Positions 44,425-57,172 of a stretch of DNA of 64,000 nucleotides are shown in pieces. Positions within the stretch are counted from its first letter, which is position 1; each line of letters starts with the position of its first letter. The stretch is from NCBI GenBank assembly GCA_002104985.1, contig MCGO01000024.1:1-64000 (forward strand), in the 5' to 3' direction. Source of the DNA: Rhizoclosmatium globosum. Taxonomy: Eukaryota; Chytridiomycota; Chytridiomycetes; Chytridiales; Chytriomycetaceae. A program made the position numbers and the translations under genes. A model generated the notes under the pieces. The model had not been told where the DNA came from and made no database searches. It saw only the letters and a list, made by a program, of their open reading frames with translations.

Positions 44425-46715
44425 TTATGCCGATATCCTCGTGCTCCCCTTCCAATCCTCCTCTTCCTCATCATCATTATCGTCCCCAACATCACTACCC
44501 CAACTTCTCCAAAATATCATGTCCATGTTCATCGTCACCAACTGTTTCCCAACTATCTCTGTCTCCCACCCATCGTCAACATCTAGTCCCCCAAAGTCAT
44601 CCACATCATCATCATCATCATCCCACATGTCGTCTTCGTCATCATCATCGTCGCCATCGGACGAATCAAAGTCAAATCCGTCAGGCGCGTCCCACACGGT
44701 ATTCCTTGAACACTCGCGAATGACCAGTCGGTCGAAATCCATCAAAATATGCAAGTCTTCCTCTGTCGAATTCCCTGGATCCGGAGGCCCTGGACGCAGT
44801 CCGTGTGGTCGCGGTACCGTGGCTTTCTTATTATCCTTCTCTTCATCTGCAACATAAAGTCAGTCAGCCACCACATCGAAAACACCACAAACCATAATCC
44901 CCAAACGCATAATTCGAATGAATCCTCACAACTTTCTCAACTCCGGCCGTAACAATCAACGGCACGCGATCCGCAAACAAGACACTATTCAAAACACTCC
45001 TCCCCTCCCAACTCTAAACGCCTCCCCCTCAACCATAAACGGCTTCACTTTCCCCCCTTCTTCCCTACAACACTCACCCCTTCCACATCCCCAACAAACT
45101 CAAATAAGGATTCACCTCCTCCCTCTTCTCCTTCACCCACTCGCGCCCAGGAACCTCCCACACATATGCATACCGATCATCACTCCCACACCCAAACACA
45201 TACCCCTCTCCCCCAATACTGCCTCCATACCTCCGTTCCCTCAAATACTCAACCCCATTCACCCCACCACCCCCCAAAAGCACCCGTCTTGATCGTACAC
45301 GTGCTCATGAACCCTTCCACCCTCACCCTACCATCGTTTTCACCCGTACCAGTACTCGCAGTAGGTCCATGAAACCGCACGCCATCCACAATCGACTTGA
45401 AAAACGCGAGCGGGAAGGGATCGCGGAGGGAATACAGTGCGGGATACCATTTCTGGAAGGTAGCGCCAAACATTGTTCCGCAGGGTGAAAAGGCGACTGA
45501 TGTTGTGTCGAGTGGGTTTGAGGTGTGTGGGCCTGTTGAGAGGGTTGTGTTGTAGTGTTGGAGTAGTGGGGAGGGGTTTGTGGTTGTGGTTGTGAATGAT
45601 TTTCGGAGGTCTCGGAGGCTGTGTTTTGTTTGGTGGTGTGGATGGAAGGATTCAAGGTAAGTTCGTAGTGAGAAATAAAGGGTAAGGGGGTGCATACAAG
45701 ATTCCACCGGCTTCATCGCATGTGAGGAATAGGTTTGGCATGGTTGGATTGAATGTGACACAACTAAGTTTGTATTAGTTTTGCATATGTTCAAAAGCAG
45801 CTTACTTCTGAGAATTCATGCTCGTGAGTCGTCCTTGTTCATGCTTCTTGGCACGAAAATCCCATAACGCGATTGTTCCTGGAACTCCTCGTCAGTTATT
45901 TACGATATAAATTATTACTCTAGTCCCTATGAGTTCTCACTCACCATCTTGCCTATTTCATATAGCCAGAATGATTAGGCTAAGTTACAGCGAAACAAAC
46001 GTACCCAGATGTAAGCACAACCTGATCCTCTTCCGGATGGATAGAAAGCTTCAACACAGCCATCTCATTATGCGCAAGAATCTCATCCAATGGCTGATAA
46101 CTCCGTCTATTCCTTTGTCTCCGCCTCGCAGCACCACTACTCCCGTCGATCGCCCCTCCACCTAAAATGCCACGATTCGCATCATGTCTTAGCAGCAAAC
46201 TATCGTTCGCACACGAATAAATATGATTTGAGTTTGAAGCGAAAGCGATGCAAAAGATGTTTGACTTGAGAGGAGTGAGACTGATCAGCACACCAACCAA
46301 ACCCAACCCAAACGACACGCACCTGATGTCCCGGATACGTCGCAATCGGCGCTCGCACCGTTTCGAGTTCGGGCGTGTTCCAAATCTACTTTTGTTTGTT
46401 TGTTTGTTGTTTGAACTCGAATCAAGTTGAATCAAACAAGAACACGCACAAGAACGTCGCAGTCGTCGCCGCCCGTGCCCAGTTTCGATCCATTTGAATC
46501 AAATGCGAGTGCGTTGACACAGCCCGTGTGGTGGCTCAAGCTCCTTCAAACACAAACACGTGTTCATTCTTAGCATCGGATTCAATGTTAAGTACCTTAC
46601 CGGAAGTGTCCAAATGGATCGGATCCAGTGCTGCTTTCTTTCAATGCGAGACGACTGAGTTCGCGTGGGAAGTGGTGAGACCCTGTTCGCGACGTTGAAG
46701 TTGTTGTCGAAGCAT
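44425..46715 (-). CDS. DCAF5-like WD40-repeat protein
   Basis: ATG at 46715 (MLRQQLQRREQGLTTS). Repeats seen in order are HHTGCVNALAFDSNGSKLGTGGDD, LKSNIFCIAFASNSNHIYSCAND.LLRHD, EMAVLKLSIHPEEDQVVLTSG, DTTSVAFSPCGTMFGA and YVFGCGSDDRYAYVWEVP. A very acidic stretch of Asp (near 44700-44600) follows. This order is that of DDB1-CUL4-associated factors 5 and 8, substrate receptors of cullin-4 ubiquitin ligases. Several short introns fit (for example 46600-46558 and around 45905-45990). The frame must change near 46690 and in the 45250-45700 region for the repeats to join. The 3' end is uncertain. Confidence 0.62.
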
Positions 46716-47179
46716 TTTATTTAATCATTTATTGCTGGAATCATGTTCCAATCCCATCCGTTAATGCGTTTTTGTTTACACTGATGATTTCAGAGACGAA
46801 GTGTGGATTGGATAAGACTGTCGCATTGCCAGGAAATAAAGGAATAACGTGTTCGTTGTTGGTCTGGGTTTTTTGGGGAAGTGTGGGTTGATGGAAATGT
46901 GTATTAAGTTGCAGAGAAGTTAATGGAGCCAAGCGTGGCTGGGTTGATGGATGGGGTCTCTGGTGTAAGAACGGTGCTGTTGGGTTTGATGTTTTGGAGT
47001 ATGAAGTGTATCACCTAGCTATAAAAAGAAATACATAATAGTATACAAGAAATGCAGTTAACCTAGAAAAGGAATTGTCGAATCTGAATAATTCACTGCA
47101 TAATTTTTGATTGGCATTGTCATTGTCATCAGAATCACCAATCACAAAAACCCCTCAAAATAAGAAGTTACCCCCAACA
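46716..47179. other. Divergent intergenic stretch
   Basis: Promoter region for the DCAF5-like gene (leftwards) and the multi-pass membrane protein (rightwards). It is AT-rich with no supported coding frame. Confidence 0.4.
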
Positions 47180-50100
47180 ATGCCTGCTAGTGCCTACATA
47201 CCTTACGTATCTCCTGATGGAAATACACCGCCCTTCATTCTGAACCCATCCATCAATACGCCAGAAAATCAACGATCGATAGCGTTTGTCATTGGGATAT
47301 TTGTCGCCTTCTTTCCCATATTCTACTTTTTCCAAATCGTTGTCAACAAATGGGCGTTAGGACGTGAGCGATGGGCTCAGGCAAGTATATAACTGATTCA
47401 CAAGTCAACTAAAACTTCTTCATGGAATCAGTCCATATCAGACTCAACCTCATCAGTTCAAACAATATCATCAAACTTTGAGTTAATTCTTAAGCATCTT
47501 ATTGCTATTCCGACTCGAAAAGAAATAATTGCGGCGAGGGGGCTCAATTTACTTCCATTCGCCTTTTTGACCTTGCTTGTGGTTTCTTTTATCGTGATTC
47601 AATGTGCGATTTCAAAGCAGACAGGAAATATGCTGCAACCGTTTGATATTGATACCACTTTGGCACAGACTGGGATGATTCTCTTTTTCATTGGGGTACG
47701 GTTTCTGATTTTGTGTTTCCAAACTCATTTATTGCTTCAGTCAAACGGCTTTTTGGTCTCTCGTATCCACGAGTATTACAAAGATAAAACAGAAATGCGG
47801 AAAAAAGCTGCGGCGCATGCATTCAAAATCGCCAATAACAAACGAACGCAGCCAGTGCATCCAATGGGACCATCCGCACAAGGCCCAACAATTGATAGAG
47901 CACAACCTCCAACAAATCAAAATTCCGAAATCGAAATTACAGTCGAATCATCCGTTCTCGCCGAACCCGCAAGCTTAGATAGAGTTCCGAGTATCAGCAC
48001 AGATGCCTTTGAAACATTAGAAAGCGAGAAACCCCAACAACCAATCAAAAGCCCCACGCAACAGATATTCGACAAACAATTCGGATACGTCCGTCGTTTG
48101 AAACATATTCTCCCACAATACAACAAAATCCACATCACATTCGGGAACATGATTCAAATATCCGTCATATTCATCGAATTCATCCAACTCGCCTCATTCC
48201 CGTACCGCGACCTACTTGTGAACCAGAACTTCCAACGATCTCTTGGATACGACACGTCGACTGGGAAATCAGATGCAGTTGGGAATGAGTTTATTTCTTG
48301 GATACGGAGCTCGTTTAGCTTGATTAGTGCTGGGTTTCCTGAAGTCAGTACACTTGTTTTATCAAACATCAAGTTTGCGATTGCTTGGTGGATTTCGCTG
48401 TTGGGAGTCTTGGTCGCGGCTGGATTTATAGGGATCAAAGGGGCGTTGAAAGAAGATTACGCTTGGATAAAAAAGTATCCGCGAGTCAAGAAAGTGCTGA
48501 AAGTACTTGTTGAAGGACCCTATATCATTTATTTTGAGCCATTAACCAGTATTTTCTATTTGATTGTAAGTTTATTCTTTGTAAAAGTTTAACTAACTTG
48601 CCAAATAGCTTCTCGGCTCGTTCATCGAACCTCTGGGTTGCTTGTCGAGTAACAAGACACCGCTTTGGCCTCCACAAGTTGGTAATACAGATGCTGAGTC
48701 GTTTATGCTCCTTCAAAATGCAATTAAGTTGCGAGAAGAACAATGTGCTCCTCTGTTATTAAATCCACCGTTACAAGTTTGGTTCACAGTCATCGGTTAT
48801 TTGCTTGGATATTACCTCTTGACTATTTTCAAGATTTGCGATGAACAGAAACCAAAAGACGGAATCGTTACATTCACCACTAGATCCGAAGTTCTGAACA
48901 AGAACGGATCTCTGACTCTTTTGCTGCTGTACACTCTCATTCCAACGAGTGATTCTACAACTTTACGTTGAGTGATTCACAGAGTTTCGACAGCAAATTA
49001 ATTGAATTTCTGTATACAGGCGGCATTATCGCCATCTTTGTGATTTCGTTCATGATATTTTATCAAGTCAGGATAGGATCTTCATATATTCGCCCAATTA
49101 ACTTGTGAGTATCCCATAACAAAGGAGCAGACACTGACAGAATCATAGTTGGCGATCAATTTCTTTCACATGGGTTCTATGGATGAGTATCTGCATGGTT
49201 TACTTACCCATCCTGATCAAGCTTCGTTTTATGGAGTTGGCAATCCAAACTTGGGATACCGTCCTTGGATGAGAATCTCCGTCACAATTGGTGCAGGCTG
49301 GATAGTGATATTTATTATATACGCAGCGTTACACGTCTTAGTATTGAGGTGAGTATGTTTCAATATTATCGTCCTCAACTGATTCCCTTCAAAGAAAACT
49401 GGAAAAAGAAAGCACCAAACCTCGAACCGGAATAACCTACGATTACAATTTCAGAGACGATGAAGACGGTCCGTTGACGAAAATGGCGAACCGACTTGCA
49501 GAAGGAACTCGACAACCTCTCCAAAAAGTCAGAAACTCTTTCCTCACTGTTTCTCGAAACATTGGCCTGACTGGATTCTTGAATGTCCCTCCTCCTGTTA
49601 CTGAAGAAGGGCAGTCAGAGGGCTCATCTGTCAAATCAGATGAAATAGGAACATCTTCAGGCGAATCTGCGTCAATGGCTCGAAAAGCAACGTTGAAATC
49701 AATGGAGAGCGTGAAAAGTAATGCACCAAACAACACGTTACCATTCGTTGCAAATCCGGACAACCTCGCACGTTCTCAATCAACAGCTGATCGAGCCGCA
49801 GCATATAATTCAAAAATTCGGACTAAACTGCAAGGCCCTAGACCACTCTCCATGTCCGTAATAGATTCGCTTGGTAGAGGAGCTGTTATTACCTGTGACC
49901 CTATCGATGTTCGTGGATCTAAGACTTCAAACTTCAAAAAGACAGAAGGGGAAGAGTCAGTGTGGATAGCGTTTCATCTCGACCCATATCCGAAATCGGA
50001 TCGAATGTCCCAACGAATGAACGCAAACCACGTTTTGAAAAGTTGGGATAGACAATTCAACAGTTCAGCCCAAGCTGGAAGAGTTTACTCACAGCAAAAC

Positions 50101-50442
50101 GATGAGCATCATAAAGGAAAACCACTTAATGACGACAACGATCCTAATAGAGACTCGACCTTCATCAGAATTACTCCAAGAAGTTCTTCGCTTCCAAGCC
50201 CAACTTCACGAATCCCACCCGCAAACCATGTAAACGATATTGTCCAAAATTTAATTGACAAGCCTGAGTCAGTCGATGTAAATTCTGATGTTTTAACTGA
50301 GGAGAAACGACCCAGTTTTCATCCTCGGACGTCTTCGCTTCCACGACCTCCACAAGAAGTGGTAGAAGTTCCTAAACCACCCTCAGAGCCGCCAAATGCC
50401 CATGTTCATCATCTTCGCAGCCAATTGGACCGCGTAAAATGA
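47180..50442 (+). CDS. Large multi-pass membrane protein, unrecognised
   Basis: Exons 47180-47380, 47432-48565, 48609-49104, 49149-49348 and 49395-50442. The first intron has a GC-AG pair (CAG/GCAAGT). About eight hydrophobic segments are seen, such as IAFVIGIFVAFFPIFYFFQIV, LLPFAFLTLLVVSFIVI, MILFFIGVRFLILCF, WWISLLGVLVAAGFIGI, WFTVIGYLLGYYLLTIF, IIAIFVISFMIFYQ and IVIFIIYAALHVLVL. Hydrophilic loops and a long Ser/Pro-rich cytosolic tail of about 320 residues, rich in possible phosphorylation sites, follow. One base is missing near 48952 (GATTCTAC) and another shift lies in exon 4. The layout suggests a channel or receptor. No family motif is recognised. Confidence 0.65.
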
Positions 50443-50539
50443 AGACAAAACCTCCTGGTGATGCTCTGAATCCGAAGCATAAATTCTTTATTAAATGACT
50501 ATTTTGTGAATATATATGGAAACTGTGTTCGAGGAATAA

Positions 50540-53500
50540 AGTAGCTTTAATCCAGTTCCCAATGATTAGCCCACCGTTTATCACCCAACAACCGTTTACT
50601 ATACTCCTCCAACATCTCAACCGCATCCGGATCACTCTCTCGTAACCCTTCAACACCACCATCCCAACCTTCCGACACACGCTCTCAAACAAAGACGGCA
50701 CCTCCCTCTCTTTACAGTATGCATCACACCCTCCGATTCGTAGCAACATACAACCGCCGTCCATCATCGCTCCACAAAATCCCATTAATTTGCCGCAAGC
50801 CCACTATAACTCTCCTGCAAATACCCCTGCCCACTCCCGTATTCACAACCCCTCCCCCCACTCGCGTAGGGCAGTCAAGTCAGGGTAGCTTCCACTCCGC
50901 GGTTCAACAGGGATTTGGTAGTCATGCCTCAAGACCTGTCGTGGCGGGTACACGAACGGCGGGCGTTCACCTTCTGGAACAGGTTTCGCGTTTTCACCCA
51001 AGTAGCTGCTTAAATCGACAATGTGGACGTATCCAAGGCGGTTGGAGAAGGCAAGGACGTACGGATCGTGGGTGGAAGGTTACGGCGTATGTGACATGCC
51101 GGCGTCAGGCGGCAAACGATTTCGCCGTTTTGTGGGCGTCAAAGATAATGATCCATGGAATGTGTCGCAGGAAGCGGCAAAGTATTGGGATGTGCTGTTC
51201 CAAGACATATATTGCATGGTCATTGCACGAGCTGATTCTCCCGGAGCGATGTCGATCGAGCGTATTTTCAGAGTTTGAGTAATTGCCATTGGTGGGTCGA
51301 CCATTGGCCTAAAGAGGCAGTCTAATTTAAAGTTAATTCCAGATAAACAAATCTAGGGCACTTACCAGTGTCCACTCTTTTGATTTCTCCAAATCTTCTC
51401 ACTGGTAGAGTTGTATCCATATCAACATCTCCATCAAACAATGGCTCTTCGTCTTCGTGGCTGTATAACTCATATTCGCCATCCAAACCCCACCATCGTC
51501 ACCAACACAAGCAAGGAATCGTCCATCCGGTGAAAATCGCGCATCATTCGGAGAAGCATAAAACCCGGAAAGCGTCTCCGTATACTTTGTCGACAAATCA
51601 TGATGTGGCGAAACAATTGACTTCTCCTCCTCCTTCCAACTCTCCTTGCCTCATGATGCTTACTCAAAACATGAACTAAAACCACCCAAAGTCAGTCCCC
51701 ACTCACCCACATAAAAAAACAAAAAACAAAAACAAACCATCAACATGCCCCGAATTCCTCGTAACCAAAAGCGTGTACTCATGCACAAACTCTCCACCAA
51801 CCCCACCAACAACCCTCCTAGAAATATGCACCGAATTAAACATATCAGTACGATCTCCGCCGTCTCATACACAACAACCCTCGGCCCTCCACCACTCTCC
51901 CCCTTATCACAACACATGCAAAAAACACTTAAAAGCCCATCATCAAATCCAACAGCCAAGAACCCAAACGCCATATCCATGCTAACAACCTGCGCAGGCA
52001 GACTCATGAGCCGTTCCTCCTTCGGCCCGACAAGATCGTCGTCGCCTCGGGGGAGGTATCGCGTGTACGGGAATACGTCGGGTGCAGAGCCGAGACCCGG
52101 TTGGAGCCATTCCATGCGTTGTGCGGCGTTTCGGTGGTCGCTTACGGGGTTTGTTCCAGCGCGCATGAGGTTTCGGCCGAGGACTGTGTAGGGGCGTTGG
52201 AGGTGTGTGTTCCAGGACGGGTTTGCGGTGGTAGGGGTTGGGGAGAGGGGGTAGGGAGGGAATTTGAGGTCGCTTTGGGGTGGGGCTTCGGAGTGGGATA
52301 AGTGGAAGAATGTTGTTGGTTCTTCGGGGCCGAGGACGAGGTATCGAGCGCATTGGTGGTGGTAGGAGTCGCTGGGGAGTGGACCATTGGTATGGGTGTC
52401 CAGGGGATGTAATGATGTAGTCCAAGTGAGGGGAGTTTTGGAGTAGAAGATGATTCTACAATGAGAGTTGTTTTCAGTGTTTCGTGGGTTTCAAAGAGAG
52501 AGAACATACGGATCGTTTGGATCAAGTTCATCGATTCCATTGATTTCTTCAGACTCTCCGGAACAGTCGTTGAACTTGAAGCTCTGGGGGCAAGAACAAG
52601 TCGGTTGAGGTATGCCAATCCGACCACCAATCCCGATTCACTGCTGCAGCCATATTAAACTTTGCCATCACCTCAGCCAAAAAGGCACCGCCAACTCCAC
52701 AAGCTTCTTATCCAACTCTTCACAACACGCAAACAAAGCCTCCAACTTCCCTTTCCATTCATCAAACCCAGCTTAAACACTCCATCGCCATCATACCGAA
52801 CTCCAACAATCCGACTCGAATTCGTCCAATGAAACCTCTTATTCCCAAACAAGAAAGGGTTCCCCTTCCACCGCCAAAGAACATGGGATGTCTCGGCAGA
52901 ACCCCACCAAACCACGTTGAATCCCCTTCCACAAGCTTATACATGCGTTGCATAATCTTGGTCGACGCGCTACCGTCATACATATACTCTTGAAACTCTT
53001 CCAACAAATCCGTGGCTGCAGCACATTGCTCTCGAATTATTTTGCACCACTTCCATCATCAATTTTACTTTGCGGAAGAGTCGCGCCGAATTTCTCTGTA
53101 AGGAAGTCTGGTGCAGACGTTGATATAATTTCAAAGGCGTTTGAGGATATTAAGAGGAAAGAGCGGAGGGAAGCGATTGTGTTGTGAATTTTCATTGAAC
53201 GGGCAGATTTGTGGATGCTTGGTCGATTTGAAGGCTCTTCGTCTTCATTGATTGAGTATTCTTCGTCGTCATCGTCTGAGAGAAAGTGAGTGTGTTGGTG
53301 TTCTTCGTGGCCCTCGTTCCATTCTTCGTCCTTTTTGTTTTTTTGAAGTACGATTTAATTGATTTAGTTTAATTAGTTGAATTGGTATAGAGAGATTGAG
53401 CATACCTCTGAATCATCGTCCGCGCCCCATTCAAACTCCATCCCGTCTCCCACTTCCTCGTCGTCTTCCCCTTCCCTTCCCCTTCATCGATGTTTGAATT

Positions 53501-53693
53501 CTCTGATTCCCTAAGTGTTCAATAACGTGTCAGTGCGATCGAAGCAGTGGTTGCAACCAGAAACCATTCATCATCGCCATCGTCTGTCAAAACATCCGAG
53601 TCCATCGCATCGCTTTCGTGTCCGAGCGACTCGTCGTCGTTTGTCCGATTCGCCCGGCGCCAGTCACTTTTCGGTGGAGGTCGATCCAAGACG
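50540..53693 (-). CDS. WD40-like protein with acidic N-terminus (DUF2415-like), frame broken
   Basis: The minus-strand coding signal runs through the whole interval but in shifting frames. The N-terminal part (53690-53200) is acidic, rich in Asp, Glu and Ser. The middle carries an EFQEYMYDGSAS and GDSTWFGGVLPRHP region, a long Pro/Ser/Thr stretch, and RNAAQRMEWLQPGLG then VVSMDMAFGFLAVGFDDGLLSVF. The C-terminal part has FYASPNDARFSPDGRFLACVGDD and MTMQYMSWNSTSQYFAASCDT, both typical WD40 blades. Fungal DUF2415 proteins have this kind of layout. Introns near 53430-53340, 52455-52510 and 51310-51370 are plausible, but several shifts are not explained. It could be two adjacent genes. Confidence 0.45.
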
Positions 53694-54115
53694 ACATTTG
53701 GTTTGGTTTCGTTGGTTTGGTTGGACAAAAAGAAAACAAATTGAGGGAGAGTAACTCGGTGTTTATTGAATACGAATGGAATATACCATCGCAAATGGAG
53801 ACAAGATTGGATCGGTGGTTTTGTGCATGACAAATGATCCGATGTTTCTACTGCCCCCATCCAGTTTCATATGACACCAAGTCCATAGGGAGGATTACGA
53901 TGCATTTATTGATCAAGGAAATAGTAGAGACAAGTAGAAAGAGAGAGAGAGACGAGTTGGATGCACACTTGAAAGTAGGATCCCAATATGAAGAGACAAG
54001 GTCGAGACCCAAGCCAAGCCGTTATCGACTTGACAGCAATGCCATAAAAAGAGAGAGAGAGAAAGAAAGAGAAAGGAACCAACAATCAAATGAGGTCTTG
54101 AATCTAAAGAGCATG

Positions 54116-54319
54116 CTAGGCATTGTACGAGATGCGACGTAATGAATCGTTGGCAAGAAGCCGTTGTTGATGTTGCTGCTGGATAATCTCTTGCTTCTTG
54201 GGGCTGCCACCAATCTGTATTTGCGGCGATGCGAGAGTAACTGAAGCAAGAACAACTGTTGTCAGGCCACCAATCAGGAGCGGGGATTGCGCAATGCGGG
54301 TTAGGAGCAGAAGAGCCAT
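54116..54319 (-). CDS. Small single-pass membrane protein (67 aa)
   Basis: ATG at 54319, stop at 54116, no intron. One hydrophobic helix (LLIGGLTTVVLASVTLA) lies near the N-terminus, then a Gln-rich charged tail (QEIIQQQHQQRLL). There is no typical cleaved signal peptide. Size and layout resemble small subunits of mitochondrial membrane complexes, but no family is recognised. A second protein of nearly the same size and layout lies 340 bp upstream on the same strand. Confidence 0.55.
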   Translation of the reverse strand: MALLLLTRIAQSPLLIGGLTTVVLASVTLASPQIQIGGSPKKQEIIQQQHQQRLLANDSLRRISYNA

Positions 54320-54660
54320 ATGGTATTGGAATCGGATGTTTTCAAGGAGAATATCGGAAGAAAAGTGCGATAAGAATTCAGTGCGAAACTCGTGAGTAAA
54401 TATTCTTTCTTCATTATGGTGAGTAACACTGATTGGTTCAAATGCTCTTCGCCTGGAAGTGACTCGGAATGATGTGGAAACGAACTTTACGTCTGGACCA
54501 TGACTTATCAAATGACTCTCACTGATTGTGCCAAGCCAAAGAAAGGAAGGAGAATTATAGTGTATCGAATGCTGGTTTATTTGCAGAGTGAATGTAGAGT
54601 TGAGTTGTCGAAAAGGTCGATGATTCAGAGAGGTAGGTATTCAGGCTATTGTACTAGTCT

Positions 54661-54867
54661 CTAGGCATTGATGCATCCACTATTTGAAGAAGAAGCAGCA
54701 GCTGAGGCGGAAGGAGAGTCCTTTGCAGCTGATCCAAACAAAGGAACAAAGATAGTCAGGCCACTAATAATGCCAGTAAATCCAGCAATAATCTTTGCCT
54801 CTTTAGATTGCAGTTTAGAGAGAAGAGGCTTTGCAGTGTACTGAAGTGGTTTGACAACTGGTCTCAT
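54661..54867 (-). CDS. Small single-pass membrane protein (68 aa)
   Basis: ATG at 54867, stop at 54661, no intron. A basic N-terminus ([20 protein letters not shown]) could be a mitochondrial targeting segment. One hydrophobic helix follows ([20 protein letters not shown]), with a short Ser/Ala-rich tail. The start codon lies 53 bp from the start of VPS29 on the other strand, so the two share a promoter region. Not recognised. Confidence 0.58.
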   Translation of the reverse strand: MRPVVKPLQYTAKPLLSKLQSKEAKIIAGFTGIISGLTIFVPLFGSAAKDSPSASAAASSSNSGCINA

Positions 54868-54920
54868 TTGTTTGTTTTGGATCGATAGAAAAGAAAGAAA
54901 CAAGAAACGAAAGCAGAGAA

Positions 54921-56024
54921 ATGGTTCTTGTCCTTGCCATCGGAGACCTGCACATTCCCCAAAGAGCCGCTGACATTCCAGCCAAGTTTAAGAAGCTTCT
55001 TGTTCCTGGTGCGTTGTCTCTTATCCCACATTTTAAATGATAGACTAACTCCTGTACCCCCCTCTTACTATCCAACCAACCCACCACCTGATACACCTAC
55101 CCAACACAACCCGCACCAATTCAAACACAATTCAAACACAATTCAAATCAAAACGAATGAATCAGGCAAAATGCAGCACGTCCTCAGCACTGGCAACCTG
55201 TGTTCACGCGATGTCCTCTCGTTCCTCCGCAGCATCGCTCCGAATGTAACACTCGTCTCCGGCGACTGCGACGACGCTTCCCTCGGCGGAAACGGCGACT
55301 CGGCCGTCGTTCAGGTCGGAAACGTGCGTATCGGTCTTGTCCATGGACACGCCACCATTCCAGTTAAGTTTGTTTGGTGAAACTGTGTTAATGATACTTA
55401 TGGTTTATTTTGTTATAATAGTGGGGCGACCGTGCGGCTCTTGCTTCGTGTGCCCGGATGCTGGATGTGGATGTATTGTGTCTGGTCACACGCATCGATT
55501 CGAGGCTTTTGAGTCTGAGGGTCGATTTTACTTGAATCCGGGGTCGGCGACGGGCGCACTGTCTTCGTTTACTCCGCTTGTGCGCGTGCCGATTCCTGCT
55601 CCTGCCGCTGTGGAGAATAAGGAGAATCAGGAAAAGAAGGAGGAGGAAAAGGTGGTGGTTGAACAAGAAAAGGAAGTTGCTCCGGAAGAAGAGGAGGAAG
55701 AGGAGGAGGAAGAAGACGATGGTGGTATCGATGATGTACATGGAGGCTGGGGTGCTCCTGCTAAAAAGACCAAGAAGAAGGCAGCGGTGAAGCAAGAACA
55801 ACCAAAGAGAAAGAGGAGCCATCAACAGCTCCTGTTCGAACACACAAGCTGGTATCGGATATTATTCCCAGTTTCGCCTTGTTGGACGTCCAAGGAAATG
55901 CCGTTGTAGTGGTACGTATCTCGTGTCTTATCCTCTTAAAGTCTAATAATCTCGTTAGTATGTCTACAAACTGATTGACGGTGACGTGAAAGTTGAAAAA
56001 CTGGAATTTACGAAAAAAGGCTGA
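54921..56024 (+). CDS. VPS29: VPS29, retromer subunit, with long acidic insertion
   Basis: Exons 54921-55008, 55166-55362, 55422 to about 55911, and a last exon from about 55960 to 56024. VPS29 is the metallophosphoesterase-fold subunit of retromer, which recycles cargo from endosomes. Seen are [24 protein letters not shown] split over the first intron, [66 protein letters not shown] and a C-terminal [17 protein letters not shown]. Between TGA and PSFALLD an insertion of about 90 residues carries a long Glu run and a Lys-rich end; budding yeast Vps29 also has an insertion near there. Single-base shifts occur near 55485 and 55825. Confidence 0.9.
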
Positions 56025-56074
56025 ACCAAATAAATTACCATCTGTACCTGTACTTCAACAACTTGGATATACAT

Positions 56075-56978
56075 TTATTTTGCCACAACTTCATATAATG
56101 GCGCTTGCTCCATCTGATGGCCGTCTCCACCACCGCCATCTGCCACAAGAAACCCTTCCTCGTACCGTGGCAGCCACTCTTCCTCTCCTTCTCCCTCCCC
56201 TCGACAAACAACAACCTTCAACACCCATTCCCTCTCAACGCCCCTCCAGTTCCAGCTCAAAAACATTCCCCCAGAAACAACACTTTCCCACCGAACACCA
56301 ACACCGCGATCCTCCTCCGTCCACCTCAAAACCTCAGCATCTACAATCCGTACACACTATTCAAACAATAAAAATTAGTCCCTAAACCCTCACCCAAACA
56401 ACACCCAAAAAACGCATAAACTCAACTCGTCTCGGCAAGAAACTACAAATCCAAAAAACCCCACCAACCCCCGCCAAACAGCTCAAAACCGCACACGCCG
56501 TAAACGCAGAAACACACGAAACGCTCCACGCCGTTAATATCCCGGCTACAACCCCGAAACAAGCCACACACACTACAGAACGCATGAACGGCGTGTGATC
56601 CCGCATCGTCCTTGTGCATCGAGATAGAAGGGTGTTTAGTGTTTCCATGCGGGTTTTGTAGATGGATTCGGAGATCTAGAGGGGTGTGTTTCGAGGTGTA
56701 AGAGATCTGAATGCAACTACTCAAGATTTAAGAGGAAAGGGAGGGGGAGGAGAGGGGCTTACAAGGTTTGTGAGTTCTGGTGGTAAGGTTTCGGGGAAGT
56801 AGCATTTGTTGCAACGGGAATAGTCTATTGGGATGGTTGCTGTGAAGTGAAGCAGTGGACTCGTGGATGCTGTTGCCTCTGATAAGGTTCGATTAACTTG
56901 GTTTGTTTGCTGGTGAGTGGGCTCGGTTGCGTAACGGAGGGTCTCCATGAGGTCGCTGAGGAGATAGAGCTCTTGCAT
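56075..56978 (-). CDS. Two-helix membrane protein with P-x-Y motifs, family member 3
   Basis: Exons 56763-56978, 56427-56675 and 56075-56356 join in phase 0 to 248 residues. The N-terminal domain ends LPPELTNL. Exon 2 begins ISESIYKTRMETLNTLL, then has two hydrophobic helices (SVVCVACFGVVAGILTAWSV and FTACAVLSCLAGVGGVFWI). Exon 3 begins CVRIVDAEVLRWT and contains VGVRWESV, WLPRYEEG and, near the end, APLYEVVAK. It has the same exon plan and layout as the genes at 57173-58042 and 58163-59094. The family is not recognised. The LPxY-type motifs recall docking sites of WW-domain ubiquitin ligases. That link is inference. Confidence 0.72.
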
Positions 56979-57172
56979 AGATCCTGCGTTCTTGGTTTTT
57001 GGGGTAAGTTATCGTAATTGAGTGTTTGTCTTTGGCTTGGGGCTGAACAAACAAAATATGAAAAGAGATCGGAATCTGGCGACGTAAAGCAGGAGGAAGA
57101 GGAAGAGGTTTTATATAGACTTCATGGTATTAAATGTACAGCAATTAAAAATGAGAAACGGCCCAGTGATAT

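Noticed and set aside
44379..44723. Ser/His-rich plus-strand frame
   Set aside because: It is the reverse of the Asp-rich tail of the DCAF5-like gene, whose GAT/GAC repeats read as Ser and His codons on the other strand.
45074..45292. Pro/His-rich plus-strand frame
   Set aside because: The minus strand there reads a WD40 blade (GCGSDDRYAYVWEVP), which explains the composition.
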